Shown: positions 44,823 through 57,424 of the stretch, one piece after another
How positions within the stretch are numbered: position 1 is the stretch's first letter
How the letters are laid out: each line of letters opens with the position of its first letter
Assembly (NCBI GenBank): GCA_001910725.1
Contig: MJGA01000008.1
Span: 682,001-746,000 of the forward strand
Direction of reading: 5' to 3'
Source: Phanerodontia chrysosporium
Taxonomy: Eukaryota; Basidiomycota; Agaricomycetes; Polyporales; Phanerochaetaceae
DNA length: 64,000 bases
Program-made: the position numbers and the translations under genes
The notes under the pieces: generated by a model
The model's database searches: none
What the model saw: the letters and a program-made list of their open reading frames with translations, nothing else
Told to the model about the DNA's origin: nothing

Positions 44823-47566
44823 ATGTCTGTGAACAGCTCATTGCCACCGGGAACGGCTCCCATAAAGCCTGAGTGTGTACATCAGGGGTGTTCAGCTCGT
44901 ACTATCCTGACGTCTCTCCAGATTCATCCTTGCGAATGCAGCTCGCACTGTTCCGGACGATGACGCCGCTGAGGGTAGTACTAGCCATGTGAATGGCCGG
45001 ACGACGGATCAAGGCCCCCAGAGGATGGACAGAGTCGTTCTGGTGGTGCCAAAAAAAAGTGGTCAAAGGAGGAGCGCAAAAACAAGCGTGGTGCGAATAA
45101 GGGCCGCCGCTTCCAAAAAGTCAGAGACGACCTGGAGCTCTGCTGGAGAGTTGCAGTAGGAAAGACCTGCGAGTTCGGCTCAGAGTAAGTATCATCTTCC
45201 ACTGTTTTTGATGCTTACAACATAACATTGGGTGTAGGTGCCGCAACACGCACGATGTCAAAGCGTACCTTGCATCGAAGCCGAGAGACCTCCGTTTTCC
45301 TCCTGTCACTTCCCTCACCACTGAGCCACCGTTCGTCAAGCAAGCAGACGATGACGAGCCCATGCAAGACTCAGAGAATCCCTCGCTTGACTTCTCGACT
45401 ACTTGCCCTGTCTTCGAGAGAACCGGAGAGTGTAGGCATGGTCTCCGGTGCCGCTACCTCGGTGGACACGTCCAAAAGAAGGAGGACGGCGCCCTTGAGG
45501 TAGTTGTGGATGAGGACAAAAAGGCCAGGAATATAGTTGCCGAGACCGAGCTAAACTTCGTAATGGGCGATACCCTCAAGCAAATCCGGTCCAAGAAGGT
45601 GCGTGCAAGCCTTTACTGTGACGAGCAGGCACTGAGAGCCGTTTTATAGTTCCCTCATCCGATTGCCGATGCCTATCTGAAGGAGCTGCAAGAGGCACAG
45701 AAGGAAGAGAATGGGGAGAAGTCTGAGAAGCCCGCACCCGTTGTGACTACTGAGACAGGCACAGAGATTCCTCAGCCCTCGAACGAGGCAGCACCATTGT
45801 CGGAGCCCGTGGTTGGAGCCAGTCGAACCGATGAAACTCTGGGCGAAGTTGATACGCCAGACGTTCCACTCAGACCCGCCGAGAAGAAGCGGTTACATTG
45901 GCAGGGAAAAACATGTATGTCTTTCCCATCCTTACTCGAGATCGAACTCAATTGTGCGTAGACCTTGCTCCCCTCACCACTGTTGGAAATCTGGTAAGTG
46001 GGCATCAAACGTGCCCCGTCGCTCTAGCTTAACGCCGCTCAGCCATTCCGAAGACTTTGTGTCGATTTCGGTGCTGATATTACTTGCGGTGAAAGTATGT
46101 TTGTACTCTCGCACTCAAGATCTCCAGGCTAAGTTCGCTCTAGTGGGACTCGCGAATTCTTTCCTCCAGGGCTCAAAGGAGGAGTATTCCCTCATTCGCA
46201 GGCATCCTTCGGAGAAGACGTTCGGTATCCAGGTTGCGGGCAGCAAGCCTCAACTCCTCGTTCCCGCGGCAGAAATCTTGGGCCAGGTCTGCGAAGGAAA
46301 CCTCGACTTCGTCGACCTCAATTGCGGATGCCCGATTGATTTGGTGTACAAAACCGGCAGTGGCTCGGCTCGTATGTTCACATTCCTTTCCTCCGGCGAT
46401 GAGCAAGCGGGATTGGCAGCCTGTCGGCCTGTGTAATCCTGTCGGGCACATGCTCGCTTGCTTTCGTCGGTATGGTGCTTGCCTCTTGCTCATTAGAATC
46501 ATGCTGACCTATGGCTGCAGTGCTGGATGCTGCCAACAAGCTGGGCAAGATTGTGGTCGGCATGAACAGGGCGTTAGGAGATGTTCCGGTTACTGTCAAG
46601 CTCAGAACGGGCGTGAAAGATGGCCGGAACAATGCACACAAAATTATGCCGCGGTTAGCCACAGAGTGGGGAGCTGCCGCTCTTACAGTAAGCCTCCTGA
46701 CCTCATTGTACATTGTCCGTACCTGATCACTGCGCCCCAGCTTCATGGAAGGACGAGACAGCAGCGATACTCCAAACTTGCGGATTGGGACTACATCAAA
46801 ACTTGCGTTGAGGCCGTTCGCGCCAAAGAGGAGGAAGAAGGCCGTGGGTAGTCCCTGCTTTGTTATTGGCCTAGTTCTGAGGAGTGCCCCTCTAGTTCGA
46901 CCGGTTCCTATCTTCGGAGGTGGAGACGCGTTCTCCTCTCAGGACTACTGGGAAAAGGTGAACCACAGCGGGGTTGACGGTGTTATGGTCGCTAGGGGAG
47001 CGCTCATCAAGCCGTGGATATTCACTGAGATCAAGGAGCACCGCGAATGGGATATCAGCTCCCGTGAGCGACTGGAGCTGATCAGAAAGGTGCGTAATAC
47101 CCTGCGCTGAGAACTCTTGGCATCGCTGACCTGTTACAGTATGCAGAATATGGTCTGAAGTGCGTATGCATCATTGTTATCGTGGTCGCGTCTGACATGC
47201 CTTTCCTTCAGCCACTTCGGCTCAGATACGGCAGGCGTAAACACCACACGTCGCTACCTCTGCGAGGCCCTCTCCTTCCAGTACCGTTACGTTCCTATCG
47301 GCCTCCTTGAGGTGCTTCCTGGACGCCTCAACGACCGTCCGCCGGCATTCCGCGGTCGTGATGAACTTGGTACGTGCGAGTGGTGGTCCGTGACGCGCGG
47401 AAACTGATTGATCTGCTGTGGCTGTGTAGAAACATTACTGGCCAGTGGCGACAGCCGTGATTGGGTGAAGATCTCAGAGATGTTCTTGGGACCGGCGCCA
47501 GAGTCCTGGACCTTCACGCCGAAGCACAAGAGCAATGCGTACGGAACCGAGGAGAGCCAGGGTTGA
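44823..47566 (+). CDS. DUS3: tRNA-dihydrouridine(47) synthase (Dus3)
   Basis: An FMN enzyme that reduces U47 of tRNAs with NADPH. Exon 1 encodes [17 protein letters not shown], matching the family start, then [13 protein letters not shown] after the first intron. Two CCCH zinc fingers follow ([20 protein letters not shown] and [22 protein letters not shown] less its last residues). The TIM-barrel then shows [17 protein letters not shown], the catalytic-Cys motif [54 protein letters not shown] and [15 protein letters not shown]. It ends [12 protein letters not shown]. About nine short introns are needed. One base is missing at 45015-45019 (five C where six restore frame between [10 protein letters not shown] and [14 protein letters not shown]). 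Confidence 0.93.
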
Positions 47567-48199
47567 TGACACGTATATCACGACCGAAATCAGCCAAACG
47601 TCCCATGTATCTACGTACTCACGTCTTCGGGCAAGCGGTTAGCAACGCGCTGGTCTCGATCTCGCGACGACGAACTAGTTACAGGCAAAGACCGCGAGTG
47701 GCATCAGCGCCTTGAGGTTTTCATCATGACCTTGCTCTGATCGTTTGCGGCACTTCTCCCTAGTTGAGACGTGCAAGAAATTACTCCACGTGGTGCGTAT
47801 GTTGTTCTCTCGCACCTTTCATGGCATACGCTGTATACACAAGCCGTGATCTACAGGAATAGTATCGTCGCGACTGATGAGAAGTTCAAATTCATGCGCG
47901 CCCACAGCTGCCTCGTCGCGCTCAGCGTCAGGTCTACCACGAAACATCTTGCTGGGGACAGCTTGGCAATGGATCACGCTGCGAAGGGGTCATGAAACCG
48001 ACCGCGCTTCTCGATGCCCAGAATAAGCATTGTTCGCAATTTCGACAGGCTTTGTATCGTCATATAAACGAGCAGAACGTCAGAGACATCCCTCATTCCC
48101 TCCTCCCTTTCTCTTCCTTCCTTCTCTTGCTTTCACCGCTGGTCGGTATACTTTTTCGTCTTCACCTTTATTTTCTGCGTCACATTCGCTTTCGACGAG
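47567..48199. other. Intergenic region
   Basis: About 630 bp. Short ORFs at 47461-47715 (mostly overlapping DUS3) and 47771-47995 look like chance. A pyrimidine-rich tract (48090-48190) just before 48200 is promoter-like. Confidence 0.35.
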
Positions 48200-48452
48200 A
48201 TGAAGGTTTCGATCACTATCTCTTGCCTTGCTTTCTGCCTTGTGGCTGTCGCTGCTCCAGTTTTTGACGAGGTAGGTACTCTATATTCCGGGCTTGGATT
48301 CATCACTGACACTTAGATCTCCTGCTCAGACTGTCGGTGGTTACACGGATCCATTGATATGTGGTATATTCAGTCGCGAGAATGGGTTGATTAAGAAGTG
48401 CCCAAGAACAATATTCAGTTTTACATCAAGGGAAACCAGCTTGCAGTCGTGA
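48200..48452 (+). pseudogene. Possible remnant of a small secreted protein gene
   Basis: The ATG at 48200 opens a convincing signal peptide, MKVSITISCLAFCLVAVAAP, then a GT donor after FDE. Depending on the acceptor, the next exon gives either ISCSDCRWLHGSIDMW... with an early TAA, or TVGGYTDPLICGIFS... ending at 48452. Beyond the TAA the first frame continues as VPKNNIQFYIKGNQLAV, which looks like real coding sequence. The gene may therefore be broken, or the stop may lie in a missed intron. Family unknown. Confidence 0.3.
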
Positions 48453-48579
48453 GTCGTGTAGTTTTCAATGTTTACACCCCTTCCTGATTAGCCCTTGTCT
48501 GAGAGCCCTACAGGAGATCCCAAGCTCGATTCGACCGCTCAATGCGGTACGTGGCCGTCATGCACCGTGTCTAGAACGC

Positions 48580-49245
48580 ATGGTTGACGAGGCGACAGAC
48601 CATTCTCTGGAGCTACAAGTTTCAAAACACGTGATTGTAGAGAGCGGTACCTGTGCAGCCATCGACAAAATGTGGGATGCTGCAGGGCTGACTGGCAGCG
48701 GCCAGCCGGAGTTGAAGCAGAAGCTATTCCTCCCGCTTTTCGACGCCATTAACGACACACCCAATGCGGTGTGGATCCCGAAGGGCGTAAACGGCGAGGC
48801 GCGTCATGCGACATTTATTGTGGTCTGAGCTTGGCTGACCTGCATACAGAAAGCGACAGTCGTGGCGTCCCTGATGCAGGGCCAACCGATTAATCCCAAA
48901 CTTGAGCTCCAGTATCTACCCATGATCAAGACGTACTACACCAACGATGACATCAAGAAGCGGACGGCCGCGCTCGCCACCAAGTTGGACGAGCTTCTGG
49001 TAGACATGGTCACGAAGGAGGCACCCAAAGTAGCCATAGCGGCGCTCAAGGCAAAGCAGAAGTCGACGACTGGTCGTGCGGCTTCCAAGTTAGATGAGTC
49101 AGTGAAGAAGATCAACAAGCAGGCAACGGTCAGTCAGGCCTCATGCGTCAACATTCTAGATGGACTCATGTCGATTTCTAGGATTGGGAGACCGGACTTG
49201 GGCACAGCGGTGAGACCATGTCTGTGGTCTGGGGCCGTGTTTTGA
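48580..49245 (+). CDS. Hypothetical protein, probably incomplete model
   Basis: Two adjacent open stretches, 48580-48828 (HVIVESGTCAAIDKMWDAAG, LKQKLFLPLFDAI) and 48862-49245 (YLPMIKTYYTNDDIKKRTA, then a Lys/Ala-rich helix), are probably exons of one gene joined through a short intron at about 48827-48850 (ends TGCATACAG). The composition looks coding, soluble and helical. I do not recognise the family. The 5' end is unclear and could connect to the secreted-protein-like sequence upstream. Confidence 0.35.
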
Positions 49246-50255
49246 ATGGGGCTCCTGGTTTGAAGTAGTACCACAGCACGCCATGTAATCGCTCGGATAA
49301 ACGGTGCTGCAGTGCCGTTCATCAAGGCCTCTGGAACGTGCATGTTGTCCTTGCCAGTGTGATAGTCTATCTCTTGGCATACTGACGGTGGTGCTGCTAT
49401 CGCGGCCCTTAAGCATCTAAAGCGGGGAGACTCCACTGTATTCTGCTGATGTACGATGTACTATGCGAGGAGTCGCTGCTCGTAGCGTATATGCACAGCC
49501 GTTGCATACCTTTATATCTAGTTAGTCCTACGGAGAAGCCGCATCGGTTGGCATCGCATCTAGAAAGCGATTCAACGCAGCAGGGAAGCATCACGATAAG
49601 CAGTCCCAGGGCTCAAAGCTCGAATCCAACGTCCAGTGCGGTGCGTTGTGCTATGAAGTTCCACTGAGCGCTGGCGTGTTCGTCTCGCGCAGACCACTCG
49701 CTCGAGTTCCAGGTGCTTGCGGGCCGGAAACATCGACCAGCTAGCCAACGTGACATACGCTGCGCACTGAGTGATCGACGCGCGCAACGATGGCGCTGGC
49801 GACAAAGCTCGATAGGCTCATGGCCACCACGATCACCGAAACCGCGCAGACAGTCGGGGCGCAAACAGGAAGGGGAGGAAGGCAGCCGTCGGCAAGATTG
49901 GTGGGTTGAGCCGGTGCGCCGCGCCCCATAGCCATGGCGCACTCACGGACTGCATGTTAGGACTTGAAGGCACCGCTGATGCGAGCTGGACACACTGTCT
50001 GCACAGATGGGACTTGAATGCGTGGTTATCGGAATGTTGTAAAGGAGTTATGAGATGTTGGAGAGGGGTTGTTCGCGCTGATGAAATTCACCCAGAGATC
50101 ACCTCGCGACGTTTTCAACTTTCGGCTGAAGAGGCACCTGACATTCGAACCTTGAACATCCAGTGTATAATGGCTGTCCGTTTCTGGGCGTTTTTAATAC
50201 CAAGCATTCGAGATTCTTAGTGATGTGGCTGTTGTACAATGCAGATGTGAGTCCT
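49246..50255. other. Intergenic region
   Basis: About 1 kb with only short overlapping ORFs on both strands (for example 49613-49942, minus) that lack family features. It should hold the 3' end of HMG-CoA lyase transcripts. Nothing distinctive was seen. Confidence 0.35.
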
Positions 50256-51458
50256 TTACAGCTTCGCCGCGATCGATTCTGCAGCCCCTCCATCGTTCTC
50301 GCGTTCCTTCTCGAGACGCTCCCTCTCCCTGCGCGCGAGGATCGCCCTGCCCGCACGGCTCGCGTTCGCGCGTCCGAGCTTCTTCGATATCCAGTCGCCA
50401 ATATCGACGAGCGCGTCGAGGTCGCCGTCGGCGGCGTAGCGGCTGCCCTGGAGCGCGTAGAGGACGTCCTCGGTCGCGACGTTGCCGGTCGCGCCGGGCG
50501 AGTACGGGCAGCCGCCGAGGCCACCGACGCTCGCGTCGAACGTGCGGAGGCCCATGTCGAGGCTCGCCATGATGTTCGCGACGGCGGTGCCGAACGTGTC
50601 GTGGTAGTGCCCCGCGAGGCGCGCGGCGGGCACCGCGCCAAGCACGGTCTCGAGCATCGCGCGCACGCGGAAGGGCGTCCCCGTCCCGACGGTGTCGCCG
50701 AGGCTCACCTCGTAGCAGCCCATGTCGAGCAGCGCCTTGGCGACGTCGCGCACCGTGCCCGCGCTCACGTTGCCCTCGTACGGGCAGGAGATGACGACGC
50801 TGACGTAGCTGGAGCGCGAGCTCAGCTGTGCGCGCGCTCGTGAGAAAGGCAGAGAGGACGCACCCCCTAACACGCAACCCGTGGTCCAATGCCTTCTTTG
50901 TGACGTGCTCAATCCGCTCGAGGCTCTCCGCGATCGTGCAGTTCGTGTTCGCCTTGCTGAACGAGTTCGTGGCGGCGGTGAAGACGGCGATCTCGTCCGT
51001 CGGCGGGGGCGTGCCCTCCGCGCTGGGCGGGTGCTCGGACAGCACGTCGAGGAGGTGCTCGAGGCCCTTGAGGTTCGGGACGAGGACGGGGTAGTGGTTC
51101 CCGTGGAGGCGCTCCATGCGCGTGATCACGTCGGCCGTGCCAGCCATCTGTCGTACGACGAGCCCTTGAGCTGCGAGCGGCAGGCAATAGCGGCAGATGC
51201 ACGCACCTGGGGCACCCATTTCGGACTGACAAAGCTGCCTGCTTCGATGGTCTTGAGCCCGGCGCGGTTGAGGCGTTTTATGAGCTCAATCTTGACCTCT
51301 GGCGGAATGACCGACTTTTCGTTCTGCAGGCCGTCGCGGGGCCCGACCTCGACGATGTTCACGCGGTCCGCCGCGGCGGGTGTCGCATATGTACGGGCAT
51401 GGCGTGGGTATATGCGCGGCTTGGCGATTAGTCGCGGTGAGAGTCTCCGGGCGAACAT
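50256..51458 (-). CDS. Hydroxymethylglutaryl-CoA lyase
   Basis: Cleaves HMG-CoA to acetoacetate and acetyl-CoA, the last step of leucine breakdown, in mitochondria. The start at 51458 ([20 protein letters not shown]) is a basic presequence. The TIM-barrel carries [13 protein letters not shown] (metal-binding Asp), [48 protein letters not shown], the SCPYEGNVS segment, [26 protein letters not shown] and the active-site loop [20 protein letters not shown] with the catalytic Cys. Three exons; introns follow KWVPQ and VRG. It ends with a Lys/Glu/Arg-rich tail. Frame is clean. Confidence 0.95.
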
Positions 51459-51775
51459 GATGAGCGCGGGCGACAACGAGGAGCAGCTCCTTTCCCCACG
51501 GGGAAAGACTCGAGATGCTATATACACCTGACGAACGTTCTCGGTTTTATTCGGTCACGTCTCCTGTCTCTGCGGTCCCCTTTTCGCTCGAGTTCGCTCG
51601 TGCGCCGCGTCGTGATTCGAGGAGACGACGACCGGCTCGGCACTGCGTGCGATGTGACCCGCCGCACGCGCCCCGTGGTATATAACGGGTGCTGCCCAGC
51701 CCCAACTTTGTCTGCACACGCCCACGCAGCGTCTCCAATCTCCGGCCCACATCGCACCATCTCTCGTTCCCTCGA
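51459..51775. promoter_or_regulatory. Bidirectional promoter between HMG-CoA lyase and enoyl-CoA hydratase
   Basis: 317 bp separate two divergent mitochondrial acyl-CoA genes. GTGGTATATAACGGG (51676-51690) is a TATA-like site about 90 bp before the hydratase ATG, and CTATATACAC (51519-51528) is a possible one for the lyase. The arrangement suggests co-regulation. Confidence 0.55.
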
Positions 51776-52875
51776 ATGTCCACCAGACTCCTTCATAACC
51801 CGGCCCTCCGCGCAGCCTTCGCCCGCACACGCCCTTCACCCCTGCACCTCCGCCTGCGGCTCATGTCGACGAAGCAGTACGAGTACATCCTCACCTCGCG
51901 CCCCGCGGAGGGCGTCGCGCTCGTCACGCTCAACCGCCCCAAGGCCCTCAACGCGCTCTGCTCGCCGCTCTTTGCGGAGCTCAACGCCGCGCTCGCCGAG
52001 TTCGACGCGGACGACTCTGTCGGCGCGATGGTCCTCACGGGCAGCGAGCGCGCCTTTGCCGGTGCGTGCCACTGGCCGTCGTTCCCGCTCCGCACGCAGC
52101 TCACAGGCATGCGCACACAGCCGGCGCGGACATCAAGGAGATGAAGGACAAGACCTGTGCGTTGCCCGCGCCGTGTCCCGCACGCCTGCACGCTCACACC
52201 TCCCCACAGACGACGAAGTCTACAAGAACCGCTTCCTCGAAGACTGGGGCCAGCTCACTGCGCTGCGCAAGCCCATCATCGCCGCCGTGAGCGGCTACGC
52301 GGTGCGCTGCCCTTTCCTGTCCCCTCCCTCCCGCGCCCGCACTCACCCTCCCGCAGCTCGGCGGCGGCTGCGAGCTCGCGCTCATGTGCGACATCATCCT
52401 CGCCTCGCCGACCGCGACGTTCGGGCAGCCCGAGATCGAGCTCGGCGTGATCCCCGGCGGCGGCGGCACGCAGCGGCTCGCGCGCGCGATCGGCAAGTCG
52501 CGCACGATGGAGCTCACCCTCACCGGCCGCCGCTTCAGCGCCGCCGAGGCCGAGGCCTGGGGCATGGTCTCCCGCGTCGTCGGCGAGGGCGAGGGCAAGG
52601 TCGTCGAGGAGGCCGTCGCCCTCGCCAAGACCATCGCCAGCAAGGGCCGCCTCGCCGTCCAGGCCGGCAAGGAGGCCGTCAATGCCGCGTATGAGCAGAC
52701 CCTCCGTGAGGGCCTCAATACCGAGCGCCGCCTCTTCCACGGTCTGTTTGCGACGCAAGACCAGAAAGAGGGTGTGTAGCAGACATTTCATCATTGCCCT
52801 CTATGCTAATCTTCCTTTCCGTAAGGCATGGCTGCGTTCGCCGAAAAGAGGAAGCCCGTCTGGAAGCACGCGTGA
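51776..52875 (+). CDS. Mitochondrial enoyl-CoA hydratase (ECHS1-like)
   Basis: A crotonase-fold enzyme adding water to 2-enoyl-CoAs in beta-oxidation and branched-chain amino acid breakdown. The start [20 protein letters not shown] is a mitochondrial presequence. The core shows [16 protein letters not shown], the oxyanion-hole segment [27 protein letters not shown] with the first catalytic Glu, and [17 protein letters not shown] with the second. The last exon, after a short intron that begins within an apparent stop (GAG G|GTGTGTAG), encodes [15 protein letters not shown] and the true stop at 52875. Introns of about 50-75 nt separate five exons. It is divergent from HMG-CoA lyase. Confidence 0.95.
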
Positions 52876-53246
52876 GTTCGTACAAGCAAAGAATCAAACA
52901 TCATGTATACTATCTCAGCGGAAATATTTGGAAGGAAATTGTAACAAGCCATAGCGGAGGGCGACTCGAAGCTCATCGCTGCATGTAGCATTGTAGACCC
53001 ACACTGGCTTCCCGCGGAGACCAATGTCATGGAACAACTGTTAACATTTGATGAACTAAGACTACACAGTAGGATACATCGGTATCTCCGAGAAGTCGTA
53101 AGGAATCGTAAGATTACAAAATAGTGGGCACAGAACAAGAACAATTACGTAGAGTAAGAGAGATATACAGGCATAGTGGTATCAAAGGAAAGACGAAAGC
53201 GAAGAGTCTGTCAGAACGAATACAAAGGCACAAAGACAAGGAGACT
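52876..53246. other. Convergent intergenic region
   Basis: About 370 AT-richer bases between the stops of the hydratase (+) and the HAM1-like gene (-). It should contain both 3' UTRs and polyadenylation signals. No ORF of note. Confidence 0.5.
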
Positions 53247-56030
53247 TTAGACGATGTTGAACGCTTCGCTCCTCCACTCCTCACCGCGAACGGCCGCTTC
53301 GGAGCGCTCCTGGGTGCGGTTCACCCAACCGGACGGGTGGCCCTTGCCCTGAAGGATCTCGCTGTCGCGCTTGCTGACGATCTTGAACTGCGCGTTGCGC
53401 TCCTCCTTCTTGCTCTGCGCGCCGCTCTTGACGCTCTCGGCCTCGTCCTTCTTGCGCTGGAACATTTCTTGGAGCACCTGCGTCCGACTCTTGTTGTCGT
53501 CGGCCTTGGCCTCGCGCATGCGGTCGCGGACACCAACGAGTTGTCCGTCGACGTACTCGAGCGCGGTTCGCACGGCGTCGGCGACAGCCTTCTGCACCTG
53601 CTTCTTGACGAGACCCGTAGCCAGAGGGCGAAGGGTCTTGTACAGGAGGTCGTGCTTTGAGTCGCGAATCGAGAACTTGAGCGTGTCAATCTTGACGATG
53701 ACGTCCTTGACGTGGAACACGCTACTCGGATCCTTGTCCGCGCTGCGAAGGTGCGCGGTGACCGTCATGCCGTGGCCGCCAAGAAGAACGTCTGCAAGAC
53801 CAGAGTCCTGGAGCTTGGGCACGCCGGTCTTCTTGTGGAAGTAGAACGCCACGTCCTTCATGTCGGCTTGAATCTGAGCGAACGTGAGTGTGAACTCGTG
53901 GTGGCGCTCGTCGCTGATAGCGTTGTACGGTGAGAACTTGATGAAGTTGTGCGCCTCCATAGAAACAAAGTTCGGGAACAGGTTGCGACCCGAGAACGCG
54001 AGGTTCTCGATGACGACATCGAGCGCATCGTCGGTATACTCGATGCGAGGAATGGGGACATAGCCGACCTGACGCGAGCGTCAGCACCAATAAACGATAC
54101 AAATAGAGTGCACCTTACCTGATCCATGAGACTCGGCAGGATGACCTTTCGGATGTCCATCCAAAGCTCGGGCTTCCACTTGAGACTGCCCTCGCTGTCG
54201 AAGAGGAGGTCGCGGGTGAGACGGGCCCAGTCGTCGCCGAAACGCTGGTTGAGAGGGTCGTCGGCGAAGGCCTTGAACCATGTCTGGGTGCGGTCGATCA
54301 GGTTGTCGAAGTGACCCTTGTACTTGTCATCATAGAAGTAGCGACCAGTCTCCCTGAGACGGTTGGCCTCGTCGTTGCACTTGGGCTCCAGTACATAGCC
54401 AGGCTCGAGAAGAACCTGGAACGGGGGTCAGAAATCTCGTATGGAAGCAATGGAGGCTCGACTTACCTGACGGATGTATGAGTCACATTGCTTGAACCAG
54501 TTGCGGAGGTCTTCGTCCTTCTGCGCATCCTCGTAAAGGTCGTGCATCGCGTCACCAATGACGCTAAGGCTCATGCCGTTGGCGAAGCGTTCAAGGAGGG
54601 TGCGAAGCTCAGTGGTAGCACGCTGCAGCGACGTGTCCGACTTGAGTTGCTGGTGGGAGTCGTTGGCATGGTTGGCAACGGTACGTCCGTGTGCAGCGTA
54701 TTCCTCAAGGTAGTCGAGGAGCCAGCGGATGGACTCTTGGTAGTCCTTGTGCTTCTGGCACTCGACGATAACCTAGATATGTGCATATGAGAACGTGTTA
54801 TGAGCTGTTCTGACATAGGAACATACCTTCTTGCCCCGGAAGATGAACTGGTCGCGACGTTCCTCAGGGAAGTATTCGTCGGAGAGGAAGCGCTTGGCGC
54901 GGTCGACATGCTCACTGGCCTTCTCCGCTGCTCGTTGGCACGATCCTTGTGCTCTTGCGGGACGCGGTCGAAGAGGTTGTCGCGGGTATTCCGGAGCTTA
55001 TTCATGAGGCCGTTCTTCTTGGCCTCGGCATCCTCCCTATTGTCGGGAGCAGGTCACCACCGACGGCATTTTGAGCGTCCTCTTTTTGCGCCTGGGCTTC
55101 CTCCTACATTGAGAGATCAGCAGCTGAACGGAACAATAATGCGGACGCCACATACCTTGGCACGAGCCTTGGCTTCTTCCTTTTTGCGCTGAGCCTCGTC
55201 GAGAACCTCGTCGCCACGGCGAACTTCACCGTCCTTCTCGACGACGGTGCCAGTTTGAGCGTCACCCTGACGGGGATGGTGCTTTACAGTGGCGCCGACG
55301 CCGGGAATATTGGCCTCGAGCACCTGAAGGTCACATGTCAGACAGCGTTCTGTGGAGTACACGAAAGTAGTGCTTACCGGTGTCTCGTCAGGGCCGGCGG
55401 TGCGACCGCCCTCGGTGTAGAAAGTGTCATTTGGGGCGGTGTCATCGACAGAACGGAGGCGCTCCTCGTCTGGGCGCGTCTTCTCCGCGACCTTCATGGC
55501 GCCACGGGACATCAAATCGCGGCCGATGACGGAGAAGTCGCTGAGGAGCTTGCGGACCTCCGCATTGGTGAGGATGAGGGAGAGGAGGGTGCGGAGGTGC
55601 GAGACGGCCTGCTGTGCGTCGCTCTTGGCCTTCTGCTGGTCGACGGGAATGACCTCGTTCGGGTCCTTCTTTGCCTTCTCGAGGTCGGTGTCGCGGGTGT
55701 GCCAGACAAAGTTCTGGAAGAGCTCGTCGGCGTTCTTCTCTTTGACCATGAGACGGGCGGTCTCGATGATGTCGCGAGTGTCGGCGATGAGCTTCTTGCC
55801 CTCGGGGAGAGGTCGTTCTCGGGCACGGGGGAGTGGTTGAGGACATACTGGAGGGTGCGGTCGATCTGGTCGTTGGTGGGCATGCGCGACTCCTTAAAGG
55901 CGTTGATAACGCCATAGAAGCGCAGCTTGCGGTCGACATCGGCGGCCTGCTTCTGCTTGTCGACAGGGTCGACGACGGAGCCCTTTGCGGGGTTGTCAGA
56001 GATGTCCTTGGGAGCGTTTGGAAGAGACAT
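53247..56030 (-). CDS. HAM1-like protein (HAM1_N / DUF4449, BPI-type lipid-binding fold)
   Basis: A large fungal protein (about 850 aa) of a family with a BPI-like C-terminal domain, possibly in lipid binding or transfer; the function is poorly known. The start at 56030 is MSLPNAPKDISDNPAKGSVV. N-terminal signatures are RKLRFYGVINAFKESRMPTN, LIADTRDIIETARLMVKEKN and LLSDFSVIGRDLM. A charged Lys/Glu helix follows, then the DDWARLTRDLLFD and MDIRKVILPSLMDQVGYVPI regions, IENLAFSGRNLFPNFVSMEAH, and VIVKIDTLKFSIRDSKHD in the C-terminal domain. Several short introns. At least three single-base losses break the frame: at about 55804-55807 (CCCC run before EGKKLIAD), at about 55045 (CCC before DNREDAEAKKN) and at about 54930 (before EKASEHVDRA). 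These are probably sequence errors. Confidence 0.85.
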
Positions 56031-56403
56031 GATGGTCGTTTAGATTAAGAGTGGTGATCGTAAACTGGTCGTGAACGGAGAGTGGAGAGGGTCGTAACGT
56101 GAAGAGAGGGAGAGGGAGATTGTGGACAGACGAGACGGGCCCCGCTGTGCTTATATGCGTGGAGAGGACGAGCGATGTCATCGACGGACGAGTGGAGCGA
56201 GCACGCTCAGAGGTCTTGTCCCTGGTAAGGCGCGTCGACCGTTGCCACTTTCGGAGATACGAACAGACTGGCTCCACCCGAAACTGGACACCGAGAGTCA
56301 TTCTAGTCCCGCAGGTGGCGTGGGTCGCGCTCAATACACCGGCGCGTGACGTCATCGTCCCTCCGTGCACTCGCAAGTCCGCAGTCCCAGACATCCCAGC
56401 CTC
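56031..56403. other. Intergenic region
   Basis: About 370 bp upstream of the HAM1-like gene and downstream of the NmrA-like gene. CTTATATGCG (56150-56159) could be a TATA element for the former. Nothing else stood out. Confidence 0.4.
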
Positions 56404-57424
56404 CTACTCGCCACCACCCACGACCCGCTTCACAAAGCTCTCCCAGCTCGTCGGCTCCCGTCCGAGCAGCCAGCGCACCGTGTTGTTGTTCCCGGGGATG
56501 CCCCTGCAGGCCATTAGCATCCACTCCACAGACAACACGCGCCGATACCCACCGCTTGTCGTAATAGAACAGCATGCGATACAGAGCGTCCGTAAAGTAC
56601 TCGCTCCCCGCCGCTCGCTTCAAGAGCTCGCCGCGCGGGATGAGCTGGCACGACACACTGGGAACGCCGGCGACGCGCTCAATCGTCTTTGCCACGTCTT
56701 CCAGCGACATGTTTTCGCCTACCAGCTCGTACCGCGCGCGGTTGTGCGGAGTCGGATCAAGGAGGACCGTTCGTGCCACCTGAGCCAAGTCCTCGAGGTC
56801 GAGGAACCCTTGGAGCGTCTGCGGCGAATATGCACACATCAGAGTGCGACCCTCGATAGCCCCCTTGACGTCCATGTTCTGCATGAAGGAAGTCGGCTGT
56901 AGCATATCAGACGTACGTCTCTGGTTTCAAGGATGACGCGTACCTCGAGAATGGTGTAGTCCATGCCAGATTCAATAAGATACTCTTCCACCCTGCACAT
57001 AATTGTCAGCAAGCGTCAACACAGACATCGTCCACACTCACACTCGCTTGACGTCGTGGTTCAACAGCTTCCTGAGGACAGGGAACAACACGCTGCAGTA
57101 CACAAAGTGCTTCACCCCAGCCTCCTTTGCCGCGTCAATGAGCGCGATGCCCATGGCACTCTCCAGAGGGCTGAACGCAGGTGCGTTGTGGAACACGATG
57201 TCGACGTCCTCGACAGCTGGCCCAAGAGTGCTCTTCTCGAGAAAGTCCGCGATGACGAACGAGCTGCGCGGCAACTGCTTGTGTCTAGACTGCACTTTCT
57301 TGATCGACGCTTCAGAGCGCACGAGCAGGCGCAAGTCCTCCGCTTTGACGGACTTGGACGCGAGCAGCTCTTTGAGCACGTAGCCAGAGGTGCGGCCTGC
57401 TGCAGCAGTAATGAGAATGACCAT
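56404..57424 (-). CDS. NmrA-like NAD(P)-binding reductase
   Basis: An atypical short-chain dehydrogenase of the NmrA/HSCARG type, either a redox sensor or a reductase. The start at 57424 is MVILITAAAGRTSGYVLKEL, with the dinucleotide-binding motif at the N-terminus. Next come LRLLVRSEASIKKV, VEDVDIVFHNAPAFSPLES, and AAKEAGVKHFVYCSVLFPVL, the usual place of the active-site region but without a clear Tyr-xxx-Lys. After introns at about 56901-57040, PTSFMQNMDVKG and RYELVGENMSLEDVAKTIE follow. It ends VKRVVGGGE after another short intron. About 300 aa in total. Substrate unknown. Confidence 0.82.
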
